From Anomaloglossus baeobatrachus (taxonomy: Eukaryota; Chordata; Amphibia; Anura; Aromobatidae): a stretch of DNA of 64,000 nucleotides. Made by a program: the position numbers and the translations under genes. Of this stretch, positions 47,201-57,639 are shown one piece after another; the first letter of the stretch is position 1, and each line of letters opens with the position of its first letter. The stretch is taken from contig NC_134354.1 in NCBI RefSeq assembly GCF_048569485.1, forward strand, positions 331,865,643 to 331,929,642, written 5' to 3'. Under the pieces are notes generated by a model, which was given only the letters and a program-made list of their open reading frames with translations, searched no databases and had not been told where the DNA came from.

Positions 47201-50200
47201 GGATACCAGCCATGCTCTGCACACAGGGGACCCCCCCGCTCACGGGGCACACGGAACCTCAGGCTACACTAAACAACATGCATGCTGGCCCCCCACAGGG
47301 GGACATACAAGCCCTGAGAGAGCTTATTTTGGCCCTCCCCAGCAAGAAAGATTTGGAGGACGTTGTAGCTAGACTTGAATCCTCCCAGCAGATGGCGCTG
47401 TCTGCCTTGAGGGAGGAAATGGTGGTACTGGAGGACAGAATTGAGGCCACAGAGCAGGCTCAGGAGTCCCTGGAGAGCAGAATGGAGAGGATTGAGAGAG
47501 ACTGTGAGTCATCCAATGCCCGCATCAGAGACCTTGCCCTGCTCTTGGATGATCAAGAGAACAGGGGCAGAAGAAATAATATCAGGCTAAAGGGTATACC
47601 GGAGGACTGGCCCCAGGAACTCCTGCGTACTAAAGTCTTAAACATCTTCAACCGGGTCACTGATCGCCCCTTGGAGGCTACCTACCTCTTTGACAGAATT
47701 CACAGAGTCGCAAGGTCGGGCCCTAGATCAGTCCCCTCCTCTAGAGATGTACTATGTCGTTTGCACTATTATGGAGACAGAGAGAGGATCCTACAGGGAG
47801 CTTGGTCATATGGACCGGTGGAGATGGATGGGGCCATGGTGAAGTTATTTCCTGATGTCTCCAGCCGCACACTATATATGAGACGCCTGCTTCATCCTCT
47901 CCTGCTTGGCATCAAAGAAGCAAACGCCTCATACAGATGGGGCCATCCCTTCCATTTGATAGTACGCAAGGGGGACTCTGTGTTTTTGCTGAGGAGGCAC
48001 TCAGAGCTTCCTAATCTTTTTGCCTTCCTGGGAATACCAGACTGCTCAATTCCGGACTGGTTGGAGTGGGAACCCCAGGCACCCCCGGGGTTGCGGAGGA
48101 GGAAGGGAGGCAACCGCTCTGCTCAAAGCGGGGTCCCTTGAGGGACTTGGCACGTACCGGATGCTGCTGGGAGGAAGGAGTGGTCCAAGACGTGAGACGA
48201 AGGTGCTTTCAACGGGAGACGGAGTCAAAGAACGGGGAGCTGGGAGGCTCTCTTTCGTCTCTACGACTCCTAAGCAGGAGTCCTGGCCTTGGGCTAGTTT
48301 TCTCTGGACATAGAATTTTCAAAAACTTTAGACAATAAACTATTTCTATGGCAATGTCTAGTTTAGGTTCGGGGGTGGGGGGGGATGTTTTTCTTTACCG
48401 AGTTCATCCTGGGTGGTGGGGTGTGTGGGTGGTTAACCGGCTGACCCTTCCTCTCCGTCGGGGAGAGGGGTCATTTAGTGCTAATAAGAGGGGCGCGGGT
48501 ATGCGCTCTGGTCGCATGTCAGTTCTTGTCCCTATCTTTTCCTTAGTAGTCCCTGGGCTGGTCCCTGGTTCTGCGAGCGGCAGTCCTGCTGCTTTTCCAC
48601 TTTCTTGTTCTCTTCTCTGAACTTTTTGCCTTTCTCTCTTCCCCCTGCTAAAGGGTCTCAGCTACTTCCTACTTTTTCTACCCCTCCTCTCTTTTTACCA
48701 GCTTTCCCTCTTCTTTTTTTTTTTCTCTTCTCTCCTTCCCCCTTCCCCTCTTCTTTTTTTTGGTTTGCTCCTCTAGGGTCTCGCGACAGAGAATGGCGAA
48801 ACAGAGGCAGGCCGATCTGCGGGTGGGCTCACTGAATGTCAAGGGCCTTCATAGCCCGGAGAAACGGTCTATCCTGCTGAACCTTCTTTGGAAAAACCGA
48901 ATCCAGGTAGCCTTCCTACAAGAGACACATTACTGTGAAGCTAAACCTTACAGACTCTCGGACAGAAGGTACCCCATTGTGCACCACTCACCCTCCCCTG
49001 ATCCTAGATCTAGGGGAACGAGCATCCTCATGTCCAGTACGCTCCCTTGGGAATTGTTAGACTCTCAGACAGACGACCTGGGTAGGCTTATGATGCTCAA
49101 GGGACGCATAGCTACTCAGTTATTCACATTCGTGGCAGTATACTTGCCAAATGCGGGCCAATGTCCCACCTTGTTGCGGTACCTTGAGAAGATAGAGGAA
49201 TTCTCGGAGGGCACTCTGGTTCTCGGGGGTGACTTTAATGTAGTGTTGGAACCATTGAGAGACAGTTCAAAAGGGGTGTCCGGTATGCCACACATGACGC
49301 TGCGGCGGATGAGACGGGGACTACATGACCACCAACTGATAGACACTTGGCGATTGCTGCACCCATCAGACAAAGACTTTTCATTTTATTCTGCAGCGCA
49401 CGACTGCTATTCTAGGTTGGACCTCTTTTTTATTAAACATGGGGACCTACACTCTCTGGTGGATGCTTCAATTGAGTGCATATCTTTCTCTGATCACGCG
49501 CTGATCACGGTCACTCTGTCCCTTGAATGTCCCATCGGGAGGCAGGGTCAGTGGATATTGAACACCTCGCTACTCAATGAGCCGGTGACAATGCAAGAAA
49601 TAAGGGAGGCCCTGACTGAATATTTTGACTGTAGTGGGGGGGAGGGGATGTCCCCCAACATTGTGTGGGAAGCTCACAAATGTGTTGTGAGGGGATTATT
49701 CATTAAACATGGGGCCCGTCTGAAAAGAGAACGGGAAGCTGAGGTTACATCTCTCCTAGCAGACATAAGGGAGTTGGAAGCAGTGCACAAGGGGTCTCTG
49801 GGAGGGAACGTGGGTGTCAATCTGGCTAGGAAGAGGGAGGAACTCAGGTCCCTGTTATATCAAAAGGCCAAGGGAGTGCTAGCTAAGTGCAGGCGGCATT
49901 TCTATGAATATGGCAATAAAAGTGGCAGGACCCTGGCTAGGGCCCTCCGGATCCAGAGGGCGAGGGGCTATGTTCCTAGAGTGCACATTTCTGGTGACAG
50001 GTGGGCCACTCTTCCAAAAGACATAGCCTCCGCCTTTAAAGACTTTTACTCCTCTCTCTACTCAATAGATGGGGGGCGGTCGGAGAGGGCCAGGACGGAA
50101 CTACGGCAGCGTATCCAGAAGTACATTTCAAACTCCGGTTTGAAACACCTTAAACCGGAGGATGCGGACGCCATGGAAAGACCCATTTCAGAGGAGGAGT

Positions 50201-52672
50201 ACTGGGCTGCAATTAAAAATTCCCCCACTGGTAAGGCCCCTGGCCCAGATGGTTTCCCCCTGCTTTACTACAAAAAGATGGGCTCCATGCTGCTCCCCCC
50301 ATTTCTCTCGGCCTTTAACAATATCTCACTCTCCGAAAAAGTCCACTTGCCGAGAGACTCTCTGGCCGCTAATATAGTAGTCATTCCTAAAGAGGGTAAA
50401 GACCCTACCTCTTGTTCTAGTTACCGACCCATCTCCCTCCTCAACACAGACTTGAAGCTCTTCACCAGAATATTATCAGAGAGACTCTCTCCATTGCTGG
50501 GGGGATTGTCCACCCTGACCAGGCTGGGTTCATGATGGGAAGGGAAGCGAGGGACAACACCACTAAGGCGCTGAATTTAATCCACAGGGCTAATTCGGAA
50601 GGGTTGCCCCTGATGCTCTTGTCGACCGACGCAGAAAAAGCGTTCGACAGAGTCAATTGGATATTCATGTAGGAGGTTCTGCGGGAGGTGGGGTTGGGGA
50701 GGATGATGCTCAGGTGGATATGCTCTCTGTATAGCAACCCCTCTGCCGCGGTCAGGGTGAACGGTCTCCTTTCAGATAGATTTTCCATTCTTAACGGCAC
50801 AAGGCAGGGATGCCCCCTTTCACCCCTGATCTTTATCCTGACCCTGGAACCCCTGCTTAGCCGAATTAGAGGTAACATTGACATTTCTGGCCCTACAGTT
50901 GCGGGTTCCACCTACAAAATCGCGGCGTACGCGGACGATTTACTTTTCTTTATTACCAATCCTCGGGTCTCCCTGCCCAATTTACTGAGAGAGCTGGAAA
51001 CATACTCCTCTCTTTCTAATTTTAGAATTAACATGTCAAAATCGGAGGCTATGAATGTATCTCTCCCCCAAGATCATGTTATTTCGCTTCAATTGGCGTT
51101 CGGGTTTAAGTGGGCTAATCACTCTCTGAGGTACCTGGGGGTCCAGCTGGCAGCGGATAACAGCCAACTATATAAGCTGAACTATCTTCCTCTCCTGCAG
51201 TCCATTAGAACAGACTGCGCAAACTGGGCGAGGGGTCTTTTCACATGGTTTGGGAGGTGTGCAATATTGAAGATGAACATATTACCACGACTACTTTACC
51301 TCTTCCAGGCCCTGCCAATTAAGATCCCGAGCTCTTTTTTCAAGGAATTGGCCTCACTATATACCAAATTTATCTGGGCGAATAAGCCGGCGAGACTTTC
51401 CCGTTCCCTATTGTGCAGACCTAAGCGTAGGGGAGGGCTGGGAATACCTGATATGAAAAAATATTACTGGGCCACACATATGGTTAGGGTTCTGGACTGG
51501 TGCCGTCACTCTAGGATGAAACCATGGGTCGCCCTGGAACAGAGTTTCTCGGAGGTGCATTTACCGGCCATGCCTTGGGTCGGGAGTTTTTCCCCGGCCT
51601 CTCTGAGATCTCACCCCACCATTGGCGCTACTCTGGAATGCTGTTCGAGGGGAGAGGTTCGGCGCCTCCTCCTGCCGTTGCCTTCCCCCATGTCACCAAT
51701 TATAGGAGATCCGGATTTCCGTCCTGGCCTCTCGGACCCAGTTTTTCGGAGTTGGGTACAGGGGGGCAGATTCAGAGCTTACCAGATGGGAGAGGAGGGT
51801 GACTGGCTATCTCTTTCGGATATATGTGGTCTCCTGCCTCCGGACCCCCTGGGGAGATGGAGGGCCATGCAGTTGAGGCATTTCTTGAGCTCCCTTCCCT
51901 GCTTCGCCCGGTATGCTGGGCCTCTCACAAGATTCGAAAAATTGTGCTTGGGAGAGGGGGCCCTGCGGCACTCACTTTCCCTGGCATACAATTTGCTATC
52001 AGACCCGGGAGATTTGCCCACCCCGGTTTATTTGCGGCAGTGGGAAAGGGACCTTGGGACGGCCCTATCAGACACGCAACGAAACAACGTCCTAATGATG
52101 GCACATAAAACTTCGATCAGTTCCAGAATGTTGGAGGCCAACTTCAAACTGTTGACTAGGTGGTATAGAGTCCCGACCAGACTTCATAGGATATTCCCCT
52201 CAGTCGATCCCGTTTGCTGGAGGTGTGGCTCGGGGGAGGGTGATTACGTGCACATCTTTTGGTCTTGCCCTTCCTTGCAGCGGTTTTGGTCAGGAGTGAG
52301 GGAGGTAATTAGACTGGTGACCGGCACGGCTGAGACACTGGGTCCGCAACTGTTTATTTTACAGCTTTCGGAACTCCCGGCTCATAGATACAAGCGTTCT
52401 TTGCTTAGATTTCTGGTAATGGCCGCCAGGTCGTGCATCCCGCTGGGCTGGAAGTCCTCTACCCCCCCCACATTGGCACAGTGGGTTTCAAGGGTTAATG
52501 ACCTAAGGCACATGGAGGACCTGACATCCTCTCTCAATGACAGTCAGGAAGGTTTTCGTAGGACCTGGTTCCCATGGTTGGAGTTCACTTACTCGGCGGA
52601 TTACGCCAGATTACTCGCTGCTCCACGGCTGCTGTGAGGCTCTGGAGGAGCACTCTCCCCCCCCCTCCTCCC

Positions 52673-52703
<31 letters not shown>

Positions 52704-55492
52704 CTTCTTCTCTTCTCTTTCTCCTCTCTTCTCTCGCTTTCCCTTCCTCTCATTTCTTTGTCCCCTATCTTCTCCTATTCTCCCCTCCCCTGCATTCCCC
52801 TTTCTTCCTCTTTCTCTTATCCTGTTCTAAATTCTTTTGGGCTTTGCTTTCTCTTTCTATGTATGTTCTGTATTCTACCCTTGTTGGGTTGGTTCATAAA
52901 AGGATTAAACTGGGCCTGACTCGAGCAGTTGCAGTAACTGGATATGTACAGGGGAGAGGAAGAGTGGGCTACATGTCAATGTTAAATATTTGAAATCTGT
53001 TATTCTGCTCTTTGTGGCGCAGTTGTTATTTTGTATGTTCTCGAGTCGGTCTTTAAAATAAAGAATTTAAAAAAAAAAAAAAAAAAGAATTGGCCAATTT
53101 TTGTGAAAAGAACCTTCATTTTTCAAAGTACATTCTATATAGCATTAATGTAGTTGAAATTTGATATATTTGATGATTAAATATGTCTTGGCGCTTTGAC
53201 TACTGCTGTATCCTTTTGTGTCTTACTAACACCAGGTCAGATTACCAATGTACTAGCAGGATTCAGCAGGACCCCCATGATAACATAGCGGGGGCAGCAC
53301 AGGTGGAGAAGTTGGCTGCTAGTATTGGGCATGCACACAGATGAGGGTTGCATAGGGTGCCAGTTACGCATGTACGTGTTCTGCAGTGTCTAGCTCACAG
53401 CCTATTGATTACACCCATACAATTAGATCAGGCGGGCTGTCCAGCATTATATAAGTGCACCCCACAGGGCAGACACCCCAATTCACTCAACAATATTTTT
53501 TGCAGGATGCAGCCAGGGCCTTTAGTGTTGGTTGGGTGAATTGGGGTGTGTGCCCTGTGGGGTGCACTTATATAGTGCTGGCAGCCCACCTGACTTAGTA
53601 TGGGCATCATCAGTAGGCTGAAAGCCAGACACTGCATCACACGTACCTGCGTGACTGGCGCCCTATACAAAGTTCTTCTCCGTGCATGTTTAATAGAAGC
53701 TACCACCATGAAAGGTTATGCTGAGAGTGGTTGTTTCTTCTGCATCGGTGTTACCCCAACCTTTATCATAGGGGGGCCGGCAGCATCCTGTTACTGCATT
53801 GGTAATCTGGTGCTGGTTATGGCCATTTCCTTTCTAACTGAGGCATGAACCTGCACAATGTAGTGTTCTAAAGCAATATGTTTGGCCTGCTGGTAATGAA
53901 GCATGTTTTTTTTTTTTTATGATGGCTGCATTCACAGGAACATAATTTATTTTTTTCCAGTGTGCACACTGACACAAGTGGCTCACTAACTAATGTAAAT
54001 CAATATGCTTGTATACATGAGCATTCTTGACTGGCGGCCTGTGTGGAGAAAATTGCAGTGTGCACTAGTCTCATCTGGTTGCAGACCAGACACTACTGAT
54101 GTTAATTGTGCCGAATGGTTCATAGCTTAAGTGGCGGTCTACAGCGAGGACGAGCACACAGAGCTGCACACAGAGCTGCACACAGAGCTGCACACAGAGC
54201 TGCACTTGGATGCAGCCATGTTACTAGTAGAGCAATCCATCTATAAAGTTCTATTCGCAAATGCAGTGGACTGATACAGCTCTTTCAGCTCTAATGCCGG
54301 TCTCCATATTTCCCTGCCCAAGTCTGGTGTTCTGTCTGCGACTGACAGGTTGCTCTTCAGTCTTCTTGCACAAGAGTCCACACAGGCACATAATGATTGG
54401 CCATGGCCATCTCAACAGAGAAGGCAGCGCATGTGCAGATCATTACGTCTGCTTCTGAAACGTCATCAGGTGCTTGCGCCCAACCAGATGAAATAACCTC
54501 GAAGAGTTATTCAGTTCCTGTGCAGTTTCATCCTGGGGAAGAGAGAAGAGTAACCTGTAAGTCAAAGACTGAAGGCCGATGGCTGGCGGTGAAATAATGA
54601 GTCAGGTGTGAGAGCTGGAAGCCTTTACCAACAGGCCTTTAGTCTTAATTTCCTGCTGATAGGTTCCATTAAGCTCTCTTTACACTATGATCTGGTCATG
54701 CAGCCATGCAGTGTTGCATCTGATCCTGTCACAATCTGGTTAACTTATGTTATGTCACATATTTGTCAGAGCTCCTTAATTATTGAAGGGAAATGTAGCT
54801 CTGCAAACTACAGTATTCTTTTCATTCAAAATCCCAAAACCCTGTCAGATCATAATGTGAATAGAACCAGTTAAGTTTCTCTATTACTGCTTATGTTATT
54901 TGATTTTTTTAAAGTCATCCTTCAGTTTTTCTCTTCAGGCAGTATACTAGACCAAGGATTAGAAAGCCTCCTTCACCGCTTACGTGGACTATGTGACAAC
55001 ATGGAGCCAGAGACCTTTGCGGATCATGAAAGTGTATATTTGCTAAAAGGCCAGCAAGCCAGCCCCTTTGTACTTCGTGCCCGTCGCACACTTGACCGCC
55101 CAGGAGCACCATGGCACCTTCGGTATCTTGGCCAACCAGAGGCTGGAGACAGAAGCAGACACACATTAGTTAGGAACTGTGTTGACATTTCTACATCAGA
55201 AGTGTTACCTGAATTTCTTCAAGAGATGGGCTTTCGAATGGACCATGAATTTATAGCAAGAGGACACTTGTTTCGCAAGGGAGTTATGAAAATTGCAGTC
55301 TACAAAGTGTTTCGAGTTTTGGTGGCAGGAACATCTGAAGGTGCTGAGCCACTGTCACTTTCATATTTGGTGGAGCTCAGCGTAGTGGCACCTGCTGGCC
55401 AGGACAGTGTCTCTGATGAAGTCAGGAGTTTCGCCGAACAGCTTAGACCATTGGTGCAGCTGGAAAAAATAGATCCAAAACGTCTCATGTGA
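44155..55492 (+). CDS. MED18: Mediator subunit 18
   Basis: MED18 sits in the Mediator head module in the nucleus, pairs with MED20 and helps Mediator contact RNA polymerase II. Two coding exons, 44155-44227 and 54939-55492, give 208 codons plus TGA, the same length as human MED18. The start MEAPPVTTMPVSGGTINMME is nearly identical to the human one and fixes the ATG at 44155. The protein then reads YLLQG|SILDQGLESLLHRLRGLCD..MDHEFIARGHLFRKGVMK..LSYLVELSVVAPAGQD..LEKIDPKRLM. The intron is 10,711 bp, phase 1. No break is seen. It lies downstream of SESN2 on the same strand, as I recall for mammals. Confidence 0.97.
44276..45197. repeat. 41-bp minisatellite, about 22 copies, in MED18 intron 2
   Basis: The unit contains ACTAGATACATGTGAGGATG followed by ACGCTGGGACTGGCCGCGCGC (41 bp in all). 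The first two units and the last are more diverged (CTAAGACTGACC, GACTGACC); the inner ones are nearly identical. CpG-rich (CCGCGCGC). It starts 49 bp after the MED18 exon 2 donor. Confidence 0.97.
45312..45820. mobile_element. Harbinger-like MITE in MED18 intron
   Basis: Inverted ends GGCTAGTTTCACACTTGCGTT and (reversed) GGCTACTTTCACACTTGCGTT are flanked by AAA on both sides (45309-45311 and 45821-45823). The interior has GCATGCAACGGATGCG and CGCAGTGCGTTAAC inverted words. It resembles the element at 12091. AAA instead of TWA is atypical for Harbinger. Confidence 0.65.
46025..46416. mobile_element. Harbinger-like MITE with TTA duplication
   Basis: TTA at 46022-46024 and 46417-46419. Ends GGCTATGTGCCCACGCTGCGG and (reversed) CGCTATGTGTCCACGG. 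The interior is built of ATCCGCGG / CCGCGGAT-like words. No coding. Confidence 0.7.
46701..46718 (+). repeat. Target-site duplication, left copy
   Basis: AAGAATTGGCCAATTTTT is repeated exactly at 53085-53102, right after the LINE poly(A). It marks target-primed insertion of the LINE into MED18 intron 2. Confidence 0.95.
46822..48141 (+). CDS. LINE ORF1 protein (439 aa)
   Basis: ORF1p is the RNA-binding chaperone of L1-type LINEs and coats the element RNA. A Pro/Ala-rich disordered N terminus (about 1-155) is followed by a coiled coil with heptads (about 160-250, LEEMVVLEDRIEATEQ-like region). Then come the RRM start RRNNIRLKGIPED (about 255) and a C-terminal domain ending in LFAFLGIPDCSIPDWLEWE and a basic tail. 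No break is seen. The start at 46822 follows CACTTACCCAGG and fits ORF1 relatives. Related families also carry a zinc knuckle, which I do not see here. Confidence 0.88.
   Translation: MAPKKKPGVAPASASPVTSQRPQGSLTRFLTAPGSEPPQAVRSKMAPAGAWRPPAGDSPGAARRSPTACAAVQGISGAENRRTEAAVALDGAGPGTEDWRRGEAAQPASQHAAVDSEGALGGSPDPGIPAMLCTQGTPPLTGHTEPQATLNNMHAGPPQGDIQALRELILALPSKKDLEDVVARLESSQQMALSALREEMVVLEDRIEATEQAQESLESRMERIERDCESSNARIRDLALLLDDQENRGRRNNIRLKGIPEDWPQELLRTKVLNIFNRVTDRPLEATYLFDRIHRVARSGPRSVPSSRDVLCRLHYYGDRERILQGAWSYGPVEMDGAMVKLFPDVSSRTLYMRRLLHPLLLGIKEANASYRWGHPFHLIVRKGDSVFLLRRHSELPNLFAFLGIPDCSIPDWLEWEPQAPPGLRRRKGGNRSAQSGVP
48142..48792 (+). other. LINE inter-ORF spacer
   Basis: About 650 bp between ORF1 and ORF2, G-rich at the start and strongly C/T-rich (TTTTTCTCTTCTCTCC type) near 48640-48775. 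No open reading frame of its own has recognisable similarity. It is longer than the spacer of mammalian L1 and may serve ORF2 translation. Confidence 0.6.
48793..52637 (+). pseudogene. LINE ORF2: endonuclease and reverse transcriptase, two lesions
   Basis: APE-type endonuclease (about residues 1-240): GSLNVKGL, FLQETHY, GGDFNVVLEP, YSRLDLFF, SFSDHALITV. Reverse transcriptase: GKAPGPDGFPLLYYKKM, YRPISLLNTDLKLFTRILSE, LLSTDAEKAFDRVNW, TRQGCPLSPLIF and the catalytic YADD at 50928-50939. The C-terminal Cys/His cluster reads CWRCGSGEGDYVHIFWSC. A one-base loss in the G run at about 50499-50504 shifts the frame, and an in-frame TAG lies at 50670-50672. Otherwise both halves read through to TGA at 52635-52637. 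The start was chosen at MAKQRQADLRVGSLN, upstream of the first endonuclease motif; a Met at 48760 is also possible. Confidence 0.92.
53085..53102 (+). repeat. Target-site duplication, right copy
   Basis: AAGAATTGGCCAATTTTT, identical to 46701-46718. Its left border is ambiguous by a few bases because it merges with the poly(A). Confidence 0.93.
53347..53672. repeat. Snap-back inverted repeat in MED18 intron 2
   Basis: The arms of about 140 bp pair imperfectly: GGTGCCAGTTACGCATGTACG with its complement at 53645, ATAAGTGCACCCCACAGGGC with GCCCTGTGGGGTGCACTTAT, and ACACCCCAATTCA with TGAATTGGGGTGT. No terminal duplication found, so the class is unknown. Confidence 0.75.
53673..54938. other. MED18 intron 2, 3' part
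   Basis: Mostly unique-looking DNA. A 13-bp tandem CACACAGAGCTG type repeat, four units, lies at 54157-54205. A T run sits near 53908. The acceptor TTTTTCTCTTCAG ends at 54938. Confidence 0.6.
54939..55492 (+). CDS. MED18: MED18 exon 3, main coding exon
   Basis: The exon encodes residues 25-208, from SILDQGLESLL to LEKIDPKRLM with stop TGA at 55490-55492. The whole MED18 fold (paired beta-barrel halves) is in this exon. Acceptor CTCTTCAG|GC, phase 1. Confidence 0.97.
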
Positions 55493-55707
55493 AAGTTGCT
55501 TTTGTTCTGTTTAAGGCTGTATCCACAAGGTGTTTTACCCTACGTTCATGTGGACTTAAGTCCGAACCCCAGCAAAATGAGATTTTGGCATATGCACTGA
55601 CAGGGCCATTGACAGTAATGATGCAGGCGAAGTCAAGGTGAGCTCTGCCGCACATCATTTTTATTCATATGTCTATTGGAGGCAGGCACTAAGAACTAGT
55701 ACACTAA

Positions 55708-56290
55708 AGGGTGCTTTACACGCTGCGACATCGCTAGCGATTGCTAGCGATGTCGAGCGCGATAACACCTGCCCCTGTCGTACGTGTGACATTTGGTGAT
55801 CGCTGCCGTAGCGAACATTGTTGCTACGGCAGCGTCACACGCACATACCTTGTTTGCGACGTCGCTGTGACCGCCGAACAATCCCTCCTTCAAGGGGGAG
55901 GTGCATTCGGCGTCATAGCGACGTCACTAAGCGGCCGGCCAATAGAAGCGAAGGGGCGGAGATGAGCGGGACGTAACATCCCGCCCACCTCCTTCCTTCC
56001 GCATTGCCGGTGGACGCCGGAGGTAAGGAGATGTTTGTCGCTCCCGCGGTGTCATACATAGCGATGTGTGATGCCGCAGGAACAAGGAACAACATCGCTA
56101 CGTAGGAGACAACGATTTTTGGTGTTTGGACGACCTCTCAAAACCAACGTTTTTTGTCTCTTTTGCGATTGTTTAAGGTCGCTCGTACGTGTTACACGCT
56201 GCAATGCTGCTAACGACGCCGGATGTGCGTCACAAACACCGTGACCCCGACGATAAATCGTTAGCGATATTGCAGCGTGTAAAGCCCCCT
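55708..56290. mobile_element. Harbinger-like MITE in MED18 3'UTR
   Basis: TAA duplications at 55705-55707 and 56291-56293. Inverted ends AGGGTGCTTTACACGCTGC and (reversed) AGGGGGCTTTACACGCTGC. The subterminal regions also pair (ATCGCTAGCGAT, CGTTAGCGATATTG). It has a CpG-rich interior, including GGGGGAGGTGCATTCGG. No coding. Confidence 0.75.
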
Positions 56291-56359
56291 TAAGTATTGC
56301 TGCCAGCTTCAACTAGACTTATATAGTGGAAAATGATGTATGACAAAGCACACTGTTAA

Positions 56360-56523
56360 GGCCCTGTCACACACAGAGATAAATCTTTGGCAGATCTGTG
56401 GTTGCAGTGAAATTGTGGACAATCAGTGCCAGGTTTGTGGCTGTGTACAAATGGAACAATATGTCCATGATTTCACTGCAACCACAGATCTGCCAAAGAT
56501 TTATCTCTGTGTGTGACGGGACC
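56360..56523. mobile_element. Near-perfect palindromic MITE in MED18 3'UTR
   Basis: Arms 56366-56413 and 56470-56517 are exact complements over 48 bases, with a 56-nt loop that partly pairs as well. The outer words GGCCCTGTCACAC and (reversed) GGTCCCGTCACAC extend the arms. Superfamily uncertain (hAT-like ends possible). A transcript would form a stable hairpin. Confidence 0.8.
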
Positions 56524-56985
56524 TGCTTCATTACTGTCAATAGCCCTGTCAGCGCATCATGCCATATGCCTATTCTAGGCTGGCACCAGGACATAGCAAG
56601 GGTGAAACATGCCATGATCCGTGCCTTACAAAAACATAAGGGAGCTACAGTCACACAGTGATTCTTTATTGCTAGCATTTGTCACTAATTGACGTTTGGC
56701 CACATTTGTAACTCCTACACAAATGGATAGAGCTGCGAATGCATGGCCATCTCTTCATGCTAAGTCATGTGACAACCATGGTTCCCAAGATAAATCTGGA
56801 TTCCAGAGTTGGGACCCTCCTCTATTAGATATTTGACATATCCTGTGGGTAGACTATTAATGTATGAGATGAGACAACACCTTTAGGCACAGAAGAGTAG
56901 ACGTTATTTTCAATTAGCAAGTATTTCTTTGCTGTAACATTTTTCATTCTTTTTGGATCTTTATTCTATTGTATAGAAACCTTTT

Positions 56986-56991
56986 ATTAAA
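56986..56991 (+). terminator. MED18: Candidate MED18 poly(A) signal (ATTAAA)
   Basis: ATTAAA followed by TGTATTTTGT-type GT-rich sequence. No canonical AATAAA was noticed between the stop codon and this point. It is the common variant signal, so support is moderate. Confidence 0.45.
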
Positions 56992-57319
56992 GCTGTATTT
57001 TGTAGATCATTTATATGTTTACTTTTCTCATGGAAGATTCATGAAGATGTGAACCCTATTCAATGGGTTCCCTTAAGATGAGCTGATTGCAGGTAGTTTC
57101 TGCTGTTAGTAATCCTGTTTACAGCTAATATCAATAAGTGATAATTTATTTCAGAAAGTGGTAAAATATTCTGCAGTAGTTCACAATTCAGCAAGTACGA
57201 GAACAGATAAAATCGGCTATTACAGTGTCATATTAATAATTCAGACAAAAGGATTGAGAGCCTCATTCCCAAGAGCTTACAAGAATTGCAGCTGATCCTT
57301 GGTAAGTGCCTATTTTTCC

Positions 57320-57636
57320 TCCAAATTCTCTCTCCAGTAAAGGAGACAAACTCTAGCACAGCGCCACCTATTGGAAGTAGCGATCCTAAAAGTCACAAGT
57401 GGATTTTTAACAATCCTTTGCAATATGACTCAGGATATATAAGCCAGATCAGAATGCCAATTTGCAAACACGGTGTTTCGGGGTGCTTGCCCCTCGTCAG
57501 TGCAAAGTATGGGGGTGTCTGATCTGGCTCATGAGAAAGCTATGTGGGGACCACGGGGGAACACTATTCTCCTTAAGGAGACTTTGCAAGCCAGTCTGGC
57601 TGCCAAGTAAGGGGACTTATAGCTGCCATGCCACTC
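57320..57636. repeat. Repeat unit left of Harbinger-like copy D
   Basis: GTAAAGGAGACAAACTCTAG, CACCTATTGGAAGTAGCGAT and GTGTTTCGGGGTGCTTGCCC are shared almost exactly with 59672-59846, and in diverged, palindromic form with 22000-22510. Class unknown. Confidence 0.7.
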
Positions 57637-57639
57637 TAA

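Larger units (their letters stand above)
46719..53084 (+). mobile_element. L1/Tx1-type LINE, near full length, recent
   Basis: It has a short 5'UTR starting GGGGGGCGTGTCC, ORF1, a C/T-rich spacer, ORF2, a C/T-rich 3'UTR and an A-tail preceded by AATAAAG. An exact 18-bp target duplication flanks it. Length about 6.37 kb. ORF1 is open and ORF2 has two lesions. The perfect duplication and open ORF1 point to a recent insertion. It sits in MED18 intron 2 in sense orientation, so its AATAAA and A-tail could offer premature poly(A). Confidence 0.93.
55493..57010 (+). other. MED18: MED18 3' untranslated region (end approximate)
   Basis: It runs from the stop to a candidate poly(A) signal near 56986. 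It includes two inserted inverted-repeat elements (55708-56290 and 56360-56523). An earlier, unrecognised cleavage site is possible. Confidence 0.5.

Noticed and set aside
46822-52637. LINE ORFs as host genes nested in MED18
   Set aside because: Endonuclease and reverse transcriptase motifs, an A-tail and exact target duplications show a retrotransposon.
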